From contig JAJJLU010000608.1 of assembly GCA_023807065.1 (NCBI GenBank), positions 1-27,490 of the forward strand: a stretch of DNA of 27,490 nucleotides, written 5' to 3'. Numbering within the stretch: position 1 is the first letter of the stretch; every line of letters begins with the position of its first letter. The stretch is from Isotricha intestinalis (lineage: Eukaryota; Ciliophora; Litostomatea; Vestibuliferida; Isotrichidae). The position numbers and the translations under genes are program-made. The notes beneath the pieces were generated by a model. The model was given only the letters and a program-made list of their open reading frames with translations. It was not told the origin of the DNA and did no database searches. Shown piece by piece: positions 1 to 7,079 of this stretch.

Positions 1-32
1 CCCAATCCCCAATCCCCAATCCCCAATCCCCA
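1..32. repeat. Telomere, C-rich strand, CCCCAAT repeats
   Basis: The window begins with CCCAAT, followed by three complete CCCCAAT units (7-13, 14-20, 21-27) and a final CCCCA, then switches abruptly to unique AT-rich DNA at about 33. The G-rich strand unit is therefore ATTGGGG. A C-rich strand reading 5' to 3' inward from the left edge is the orientation expected for a left chromosome end. The unit resembles the ciliate families TTGGGG and TTTTGGGG but has a seven-base register. The short length suits a macronuclear telomere, although assemblies often truncate telomeres. Confidence 0.93.
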
Positions 33-145
33 TTTATATTTCCTTAATTTAAGATACATTATTTTTTTTATTAATAATATAAAGACAAATTAAGTATATT
101 TTTTTATATAAATTTAAATTCTCAAAAACAAAGGTTCCATTTTTG

Positions 146-535
146 ATGGAGAATATAAAATAAAAGTTTTTTAAATGTTCCATGATTAGATGATGGAAAG
201 TATTTAATTCAAATTTTGATAATTTAATTAATTCCTATTTTGAAAAATATCTTAATTATTCAAATGAAGAACTTAAAAAAAGTATTAATCTACTTTTTGA
301 ACATTTTTCTAAAATTATAAGAAGTTAATTTATTATTGATGAAATTCAATTATTTGATATATGATTTAATATTTTAAATCAGATTGATATAATAGTAGAG
401 AAAATACAATAAATGATTTTAAAACATAGTTTTCAACAAATATAATAAATTCAAGTAATAAAATATCAATTATATAAATAAAAATAATTTCATTGAAATT
501 TTTGAAAAATAATTATTAGAAGGGAATCAAGTATG
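146..535 (+). pseudogene. Decayed subtelomeric reading frame with 11 in-frame stops
   Basis: One frame (codons beginning at 146, 149 and so on) reads as plausible protein but is interrupted by TAA at 161, 326, 410, 443, 446, 479 and 485 and by TGA at 191, 362, 494 and 503. Codons 194-325 are open; fragments include NSYFEKYLNYSNEEL and FIIDEIQLFDI. My hand count of G+C by codon position over 194-532 is 28/16/6 for positions 1/2/3, the bias of real genes in this window and not of random AT-rich DNA. No family was recognised. It may be a relic of a subtelomeric gene, or just chance plus AT bias. The overall stop density is not below random expectation, which limits confidence. Confidence 0.4.
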
Positions 536-679
536 AATATATTATTTTTTGCTTTTTTCTTCATAAATTATCATTCTATTAATTGATATATTAATTTGTA
601 ATATTATTTTATGAAATACATTATCAAATTTCTTTATTTTAATTTCTTTATTTTATTTTTATAATTAAATAATTATTTT

Positions 680-1909
680 TTAAATTTTAATAGATGTATA
701 ATCAATATTTTCTTCTATTTCATTAACCCTATGTCTTCTTTTATTTTTTAATAATCTAACATAATAAAAAACTAATATCATAATAATAAATAATAAAATA
801 AAAATAATTACAAATATAAGCCAAATACTATTTTTATTATTTGATAATGGTATATATATTCCTATTGTTCTTCTATCAGAATTAATTAACGTTTTATATT
901 TTTTGAAAAATAAACAACCAAATGTCCAAGTATAAACAATTTTAATATTAAAAGCAATCATAAAATAATATTTATCTTGAATTTTATTAAATAAGTCCTT
1001 ATTGTTAAATTCTAAAGAAATATTCATACTTTTATGATAAAATTTTAAAGAAGGAAATTCTTCAATATTTATTTTATTATTACATTCATAAAATAATTTT
1101 CCTTTATAAGTAATTAATGAACACATTTTATTTTCAATATATTTTTTAAAAAATAACTCATTGATTTCCTTTTTAAAATTATCATCACCAATTAAACCAT
1201 CAACACTAAAATCAAATTCAACATTTATTGTAGAATTAAGAGTATTATTTCCATAAGAAAAATTATCAAATTCAACATTAATATTTTCAAGATATAAAGC
1301 AGTATCAATATTAGTATAAATTAATTCACTATTAGTTTCTTTTTGATATTTTTCCGCATATTCACCAATAACAATTTTAAAATTATTATTATTAAAATCA
1401 AAATAATAAATATTTGATTTTATTAAATTAAGTTTTTTTAATCTATTAACAAGATTATATTTATTTCCATGTTGAATATTTCTTAATGAAAAGCCTATTT
1501 GAGAATAAAAGTTTTCTTTAGTATTTTTTGGTTTAAAAGCATAAAGAAAAGGAAAATTTTTAAATTCATTTTTACTTTTATTTAAATATTCAAACTGGAA
1601 AATATCATTTGAGAAATAACCTTCTTTAAAAGGAAGATTCATTACATCTGCTTTATCCCCTAAATTAAATGATAATGATTTTTCTTTTTGAAAAAAAGTT
1701 TCATTTCCTTCACCTATTATATAATAATAATTGTTTGATAATGTTATTTTTGCTGGAATTTTTTGGATTGGATTCCCTAATTCTAAATATGTTATTAAAT
1801 CAGATAAAAAATTGGAATAAAAATTTGAATTGTCTTCTTTTTGTAAATTGAATATTATTTCTGAATGTGATAATGATAAGTATAATAAAAATAGATTTAC
1901 AAACAACAT
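680..1909 (-). CDS. Membrane-anchored pepsin-like (A1 fold) protein, probably catalytically dead
   Basis: 409 aa. A hydrophobic N-terminus (residues 1-16, cleavage likely after SLSHS) looks like a signal peptide. Residues 363-386 form one strong membrane helix, followed by a basic stop-transfer run (KNKRRHR) and a short acidic tail, so this is predicted to be a type I membrane protein. The lumenal part follows the pepsin family order: YLELGNPIQ (41-49) where the N-lobe begins, an IGF segment near 138-140, a second-lobe region FDFSVDG (232-238), a C263-C276 pair matching the conserved C-lobe disulfide, and TWTFGCLFFKKY (327-338) with RRTIGIY as the family's final strands. The first DTG/S is replaced by ITLSN (55-59) and the second reads DFSV, so the first catalytic Asp is absent and the second site is degenerate. 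It points toward the telomere and is the outermost intact gene. The start is the first ATG, and the signal peptide confirms it. Function is unknown; a binding or sorting role is inference. Confidence 0.75.
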   Translation of the reverse strand: MLFVNLFLLYLSLSHSEIIFNLQKEDNSNFYSNFLSDLITYLELGNPIQKIPAKITLSNNYYYIIGEGNETFFQKEKSLSFNLGDKADVMNLPFKEGYFSNDIFQFEYLNKSKNEFKNFPFLYAFKPKNTKENFYSQIGFSLRNIQHGNKYNLVNRLKKLNLIKSNIYYFDFNNNNFKIVIGEYAEKYQKETNSELIYTNIDTALYLENINVEFDNFSYGNNTLNSTINVEFDFSVDGLIGDDNFKKEINELFFKKYIENKMCSLITYKGKLFYECNNKINIEEFPSLKFYHKSMNISLEFNNKDLFNKIQDKYYFMIAFNIKIVYTWTFGCLFFKKYKTLINSDRRTIGIYIPLSNNKNSIWLIFVIIFILLFIIMILVFYYVRLLKNKRRHRVNEIEENIDYTSIKI

Positions 1910-2106
1910 TTTTTAAATTCAATCAATGAAACAATTTAATAAAATAAATATATTATTATGGAATTAAAATGATTAAAATATAAATAGATTATCAAATATA
2001 ATAAAAATAATCAAATAAACTATATAATTAACAAAAAAATATATATTATTTATATTTTTTCTAAAAATTAAAAAAAGAAAGAAAAAATAAATTTAAAATT
2101 AAATTA

Positions 2107-2398
2107 ATTTTAATGAAAATTATAAATCACTTTCATCATTTGAATTTTCAGAATTTATAATCATAATTTAAATTCTTTAATTTGTAAATCGTATATTGAT
2201 TTATAAATCAATTTATTTTTTAACAATTTTTCAGAGCAAATCAATGATTAAAACAATTATTAATATTAATAAAAAATATAAGTGTTTATATTTTTTTAAA
2301 TTTTCATTATATATTGAATAATCCATTAAAAATAAGTTAAAATCTTTTTTGTTTTGATAAATAAGAATTGTAGATAAATTCAAATTAATTAAAATCAT
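2107..2398 (-). pseudogene. Short ORF with a membrane helix and frameshifted tail; probable gene remnant
   Basis: An ATG at 2398 opens a 55-codon frame ending in TGA at 2231-2233. Its last third is a strong hydrophobic helix (HLYFLLILIIVLIIDLL) after a polar stretch (DYSIYNENLKKYK). Just past that stop, shifted frames continue with gene-like peptides: SEKLLKNKLIYKSIYDLQI and then IINSENSNDESDL followed by TAA near 2107-2120. The order helix, short basic linker, polar acidic tail copies the C-terminus of the neighbouring A1-like protein, so a decayed tandem relative is possible. Sequence identity is too low to claim it. It could also be a genuine small membrane protein of 55 aa. Confidence 0.35.
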
Positions 2399-2463
2399 TA
2401 TTTTTTTATTTTCCTTTTTTTAAATATTGTTAATTTTTCATTTAATTTTTCTAAAATTTATTT

Positions 2464-2488
2464 TTTTCCAAAAAAATATTTTGGAAAA
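2464..2488. repeat. Perfect 10-bp inverted repeat with 5-nt loop
   Basis: TTTTCCAAAA (2464-2473) and TTTTGGAAAA (2479-2488) are exact reverse complements around an AAATA spacer. Each arm carries a GC pair, which makes it less likely than an all-AT palindrome in this background. It lies about 300 bp upstream of the phosphatase ATG in a divergent spacer, so a dimeric protein-binding site is conceivable. No function is shown. Confidence 0.6.
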
Positions 2489-2794
2489 CATAGGATAAAA
2501 TTATATTAAATACATGAAAAAGGATAAAATTGAATCAATACATATAATTTAAAGATTTTTTTATTATCATTTATTCAAAAAAAAAATATTTGTAAAACAA
2601 TGTATAATATTAAGGAATCAGGAAAATAATATATGAAAATTTAGTGAATTTTGAAATTACTTTTGATTCAATATGCTTAGACAAAAATAACTTTTACTTG
2701 AAAAGATTTAATTTGAATCTAATAATTATCTACTTGAATTTTTGGATGACATTTAATTATTTTGAAATTATTATTAATTTTAAAAATAATTGAA

Positions 2795-4957
2795 ATGGGA
2801 AATAAAATATTTTGTGAGAATTTTCAAAATAAAAAAACAAGAGATTTAAGTATAAATTATGATCAAAATTATTTCAAAATTATTTTTTGGAAAACAAACA
2901 CGAAAGACATTTTTAGTTTATTTAATAAAAAAGAAATTAGTGATATTACTGAATTGAATCTCTTTTATTATTTAAGAGAAACAAATGATAACGATAATAT
3001 TTTTTTAATTGGTGTTTTTGCAAGAAATCCAAATTTTATTGATTTAAACTCACTTTTTAGTTTTCATGCAGGGAATGAAATTAATTTTTTTTTATTAAAA
3101 GTTATTGAAGATTCTAAAAATAAACTAAATGCATATTTTTTTGTTTTTAGTAAATCAACTATGAATAATAAAAATATAAATTCATTTAATATATTTGTCA
3201 ATTTTATAAATAAAATAGAAAATACACCTAATTTTTTATTATTGTTATATAGTAATGCAAATGAAGAAATAAAAGAAGAAAATTTAGTAAATATAAAAGA
3301 AAACTCAAATAATATTCTCATTAAATCTCTATGTTTTATAATATTAAAATATATTCAATTATTTAAAAATAATAATATTTCAAAAATTATTCAAATTAAA
3401 AATGATGTAATGAATACTAGTATAAAAAATCAAAATATTCAAAAATTTCAAAAAGAAAATCCAATAAATATTAATATATTATGCAAGATAAATAATAATA
3501 TTTCTAAATCAATAAGCAATTTTAAAAAATTAGATTTAGCAAATCAAACAAAAAACAATTCAAATATATTTTATAATGATAAATCAAATAATATAAATCC
3601 TTTACAAATATTTCCAATGCAAAAAATTGAAAAAAAACAAGAAGAAGATGTGAATATAATATATGAGGAAGAAGAAGAAATTGATGATATAGAAGATAAT
3701 TTAATAAATCCAATTTCATCTAGAAATTATAATAATAATAATAATTATGATGTTTTTGATAGAGAATCATCGAGAAATAGAATAAGTATAGATGCTGATA
3801 TGATAATAGATAATTTCCTATATTTAAGTAATTATAAAGCAGCTTCAAATATTGATCAATTGAAAAAGTTAAATATTAATTATATTATAAATTGTTCTGG
3901 TGATATATGTGAAAATGTAGGAGAATCTTTTATTAATTATTTAACATTAAATTTAAAAGACACAGCAAAAGAAAATATTGAATGTATTTTTTATATGTGT
4001 ATTGATTTTATTAATAAATGTAAAAAAGAAAATAAAAAAATATTAGTTCATTGTTTTCAAGGGATTTCTCGTTCAGCAGCAATAGTAATTGCTTATTTAA
4101 TATATAATAATCATTTAAATGTTGATAAAGCTTTTAATTTTGTTCAAAAAAAAAGAAAAATAGTAAATCCTAATTTAGGTTTTTTTCTTCAATTAGAATT
4201 ATTTTATAAAAGAATTAATTTAAAAGAAGATAGACTTGAAATTTTTGCTATAAATTCTTTTCAAGTTGAACAACCAAATTTAATTGTTGCTAGATTAATT
4301 TATCATAATATTATTTTAAATCCTGAAATAAAAGATATTAAACCAATTCCAATTTTTGATCAAAGAGGTGTTTTTATTATTTGTGATAAAAATAATGTTT
4401 TTATTTTAATTTGTAGTAAAGTTCCTTTCAATTTAAAAAATATTTATATTAATTATGCTAAAGATTATATTTTAAAAATAAGAGAAAATGAATTTTTATG
4501 TAATGGAGATATTGTTTATATAAATGAAGGAGAAAAAAATGAAAATTTAGAAAATCTTTTAAATAAAAATCAAGTTAAAATTGAATTTGGTTTAAATAAA
4601 GATTTAGATAAATATTATATTAATTTTAATAATAATTTAGAAGAAAAAGAAAATAATATTTTAGATGAAAATAATATTGAATTAAAAAAGGGATTTTATT
4701 TTTATCCGAACAAAGATTTTTTTAAAATTTTAAATTTAGATGATTTAAATAATGAAGATTTAATGATTGCTTGTGAAGATTCTGAAAATAATAAAAAAAT
4801 TTTTATTTGGAAAGGATTTAAATGTGATATTTCAGATGAAGATTTAGATAAATATAAATTATTTGTTAAACAGAATTTTTTCACTGATAATAATAATATT
4901 ACAGAAATTAATGAAAAACCTTTTGATGAATCTGAAGATTTTATGAAATTAGTGTAA
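2795..4957 (+). CDS. Dual-specificity phosphatase with gelsolin-like repeats (plant MKP1-like architecture)
   Basis: 720 aa from the ATG at 2795; an upstream in-frame TTG is ignored because eukaryotic starts are ATG. Residues 333-476 are a dual-specificity phosphatase domain. The general-acid Asp is D389 (NLKDTAKEN), and the P-loop HCFQGISR has nucleophile Cys420 and Arg426 followed by SAA, all intact, so an active Ser/Thr/Tyr phosphatase is expected. After it come gelsolin-like segments: about 476-590 (RGVFIICDKNNVFILICSK) and 632-720 (KKIFIWKGF and a terminal EKPFDESEDF typical of gelsolin repeat ends). Plant MAP kinase phosphatase MKP1 joins the same two domains, so MAPK dephosphorylation with actin or phosphoinositide contact is a reasonable inference. 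The N-terminal 300 residues are unassigned, with an acidic patch at about 285-305. The N-terminus MGN could permit myristoylation, but the usual Ser/Thr at position 6 is Phe. Confidence 0.85.
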   Translation: MGNKIFCENFQNKKTRDLSINYDQNYFKIIFWKTNTKDIFSLFNKKEISDITELNLFYYLRETNDNDNIFLIGVFARNPNFIDLNSLFSFHAGNEINFFLLKVIEDSKNKLNAYFFVFSKSTMNNKNINSFNIFVNFINKIENTPNFLLLLYSNANEEIKEENLVNIKENSNNILIKSLCFIILKYIQLFKNNNISKIIQIKNDVMNTSIKNQNIQKFQKENPININILCKINNNISKSISNFKKLDLANQTKNNSNIFYNDKSNNINPLQIFPMQKIEKKQEEDVNIIYEEEEEIDDIEDNLINPISSRNYNNNNNYDVFDRESSRNRISIDADMIIDNFLYLSNYKAASNIDQLKKLNINYIINCSGDICENVGESFINYLTLNLKDTAKENIECIFYMCIDFINKCKKENKKILVHCFQGISRSAAIVIAYLIYNNHLNVDKAFNFVQKKRKIVNPNLGFFLQLELFYKRINLKEDRLEIFAINSFQVEQPNLIVARLIYHNIILNPEIKDIKPIPIFDQRGVFIICDKNNVFILICSKVPFNLKNIYINYAKDYILKIRENEFLCNGDIVYINEGEKNENLENLLNKNQVKIEFGLNKDLDKYYINFNNNLEEKENNILDENNIELKKGFYFYPNKDFFKILNLDDLNNEDLMIACEDSENNKKIFIWKGFKCDISDEDLDKYKLFVKQNFFTDNNNITEINEKPFDESEDFMKLV

Positions 4958-5822
4958 AGTTATATTAAAGAGTTTTTTATATATAAGTGAAATTCTAAAG
5001 TATTTGTTATTTAAACTATGATAAAAAAAATTTCTGTTTAAATTAAAATCTGAGTTTATACTATATAAATCTTATTAAAAGAAATAATAAAGAAAATTTT
5101 TTTTTAATAAAAATATATTTATTAATTCTTGTTTCATATATTTTTTCATTTTTATTATTATAATTAATAATTTTCATCAATAACAAAATAAATATATGGG
5201 TTTTAAATTAAAAATATATTTTAATTTTTTTAATTTTTGCTTTACATCCTTTTATTTTATTTATTATTTTATTTATAAATATTTGTTAATAACAGTGTAT
5301 ATAATAATTTATAATCAAATTTATAATATAATTTTAAAAAAAGAATTTTATAAAAATTAATGTCTTTTAATTTCTTCTAGATAACTACTTTTATAACTAA
5401 TGAATTTAAGTATAAACAATTATTATTAGCATACTAATTATATATTTAAAATTTAACTATATTTGTAATTTATGAATTGAAAAAAGTTAGTTAATAGGTT
5501 AAATCCAGTAAATCTGCTCATATTTAATATATTACATTAAATAAATAATCCCAAGCTTTTGTTTCTTCCTCTTTTTAATCTTTCTCTTTCCCTATTTAGA
5601 TATCTTTAACAAATAATTAATCTTATTATCATCTTTTTTCTTTTCTATTTTATTTGAATGATTTTATAGAAGGAAAATTCAATTTAAGTTCCTTGTTTTA
5701 ATTTTTCCATCAAATTCTTTCAATTCACTATTAATTTATATTTTATTGCTTTAAATTCTTCAGATTAATTAATAAATATGTTAGTCAATAAATTAATTTA
5801 TTTATAAAAAAATAAAAAAAAA
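4958..5822. other. Spacer between phosphatase and rhomboid genes, with a possible minus-strand relic
   Basis: Positions 4958-5500 are AT-rich and show nothing I can name. Positions 5540-5790 are different: the plus strand is pyrimidine-rich (around 5550-5660), so the minus strand is purine-rich and contains gene-like pieces in shifting frames (SELKEFDGKIKTRNLN, then KDDNKINYLLKISK, then a basic tail KRKIKKRKKQK), all broken by stops. It may be a decayed minus-strand gene. No homology was recognised and confidence is low. Confidence 0.3.
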
Positions 5823-6680
5823 ATGAATATACATACTTTAAGTAATGATCCAAAATCAAATCCAATAATAAATATATATCAACCAGCAAATCAATTTGAA
5901 AACACAAATAATTCATCTAACAATCCAAACAATTGTAGATTAATAAATCCTTCATTATATAAATTAAAATCTTTTTGTTCAATAATACTAATAATAAATG
6001 TATTAATGTATATAATAGAATTATTATATTTTTATTCAGGTAAAAATAGTTGGTTTTGTACATTATATTATTTAGGGGCAAAAGAAACTTATGCAATAAT
6101 AAAGGATAATCAAGTTTTTCGTTTATTAACATCAACTATTCTTCATGCTTCAATATATCATTTAATAATGAATTCTTTATCTATTTTTCTTCTTGGTTAT
6201 TATGTTGAAGAAAGAATAGGTTTAAAAAAGATAATAATATTATATATATGTTCAGGAATTTTGTCTTCAATTTTTAGTGCTGCTTTTAATATTAATTCTC
6301 TTGGTGTAGGAGCTTCGGGTTCTATTATGAGTTTTTCTGGTTTATTAATTATAGATTATATATTAAATTATCATTTTTTAGATTATTTCCAAAAACAAAA
6401 TTTTCTTTTTTTTGGTATTTTAACTTTAATGAATTTATTTGGGAATAATTATTCTAAAGATGGAAATAAAGTTGATAATTTTGCTCATTTAAGTGGATTT
6501 CTTACTGGAGTTTGTTTATCTTTATTTTTATTTGAAGAAAATGTCCATTATCAAAATAATAATACAATTTTAATGAAAAGATTGAAAATTATTTTTGGAA
6601 GTTTTTTAGGAATTTCTCATTTTGCTTGCTTGATTTATTTATATTTTTTTGCAAAAATAATTTTATTAAGAATCTGTTAG
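5823..6680 (+). CDS. Rhomboid-family intramembrane serine protease
   Basis: 285 aa. The catalytic dyad is visible: Ser165 in the GASG motif (GVGASGSIMS, 161-170) and His222 in NFAHLSGF (219-226). The HxxxN motif is His113/Asn117 (HLIMN). The Asn117-Ser165 distance of 48 residues matches E. coli GlpG (N154-S201, 47), and the loop element QVFRLLTS (97-104) corresponds to the family's WR region. About six to seven hydrophobic helices follow a polar, Asn-rich cytosolic N-terminus of about 45 residues, with the first at about 50-70 and the last at about 258-282. It should cleave transmembrane substrates within the membrane; its substrate and compartment cannot be read from the sequence. An in-frame TAA lies just upstream of the A-rich leader before the ATG. 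The gene ends with TAG, the only one in the window to do so. All catalytic residues are present, so activity is expected. Confidence 0.93.
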   Translation: MNIHTLSNDPKSNPIINIYQPANQFENTNNSSNNPNNCRLINPSLYKLKSFCSIILIINVLMYIIELLYFYSGKNSWFCTLYYLGAKETYAIIKDNQVFRLLTSTILHASIYHLIMNSLSIFLLGYYVEERIGLKKIIILYICSGILSSIFSAAFNINSLGVGASGSIMSFSGLLIIDYILNYHFLDYFQKQNFLFFGILTLMNLFGNNYSKDGNKVDNFAHLSGFLTGVCLSLFLFEENVHYQNNNTILMKRLKIIFGSFLGISHFACLIYLYFFAKIILLRIC

Positions 6681-7079
6681 GATTTTTTATTTCTATTTAT
6701 TAATTAAATTGGATTAAATGAAATTTTTTTAATATATATTCAATTTTTTTTTAATTTATATTAATTCAAAAAATGTAGAAACAATGATATAATTATAAAA
6801 AATATTCATAATATTTTTCAAAGAAGTTATTTAAAAAAGAAATATTTAATCAAATTATTTTGATAAAAAAAATTTATTTATAACAATTTAAACTGAAAAT
6901 TTTATAAGTTTAAGTCTTTTAAAGATACAATTTATAAATAATTAATTTATAACTGATAAATTTAAATTAATATATATGATATTACTAAAAAATTTAATGT
7001 TTGAATTTAAAAAAAAATAAAAAATAATAATTGAATTTAATATAAATCTTCATCTTATTATATAAACTTAAACATTTTA
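6681..7079. other. Spacer between rhomboid and Pumilio genes
   Basis: 399 bp of AT-rich DNA between two same-strand genes. It must contain the 3' end of the rhomboid gene and the promoter and leader of the Pumilio gene. I see no ORF, hairpin or promoter motif distinguishable from background. Confidence 0.6.

Larger units (their letters stand above)
1910..2794. other. Divergent spacer between the A1-like and phosphatase genes
   Basis: This region must hold the 5' regions of both flanking genes, which diverge. Positions 1910-2100 are plain AT-rich DNA in which I see nothing. Positions 2107-2398 hold a short minus-strand ORF and relic (listed separately). Positions 2464-2488 hold a perfect inverted repeat (listed separately). 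The remainder to 2794 is AT-rich with no TATA-like or other promoter element that stands out from the background. Confidence 0.6.

Noticed and set aside
122..535. Stop-codon reassignment (TAA to Gln, TGA to Trp) as in some heterotrich ciliates
   Set aside because: Thousands of codons in the intact genes of this window contain no internal TAA, TAG or TGA, and all three end genes at natural domain boundaries. Recoding of only one locus is far less likely than decay.
2762..2794. Upstream TTG start extending the phosphatase by 11 residues
   Set aside because: TTG starts are not expected in a nuclear eukaryotic gene; the in-frame ATG at 2795 lies after an A/T-rich leader and gives a sensible N-terminus.
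2590..2800. Coding-like frames on the plus strand just before the phosphatase if stops are read through
   Set aside because: Two different frames look equally protein-like once TAA and TGA are masked, showing that AT-rich DNA produces this impression by chance; no phasing or homology supports either.
5495..5520. Possible tRNA T-arm (GGTTAAATCC)
   Set aside because: No matching acceptor, D-arm or anticodon stem could be found around it, and the conserved C of the T-loop is absent.
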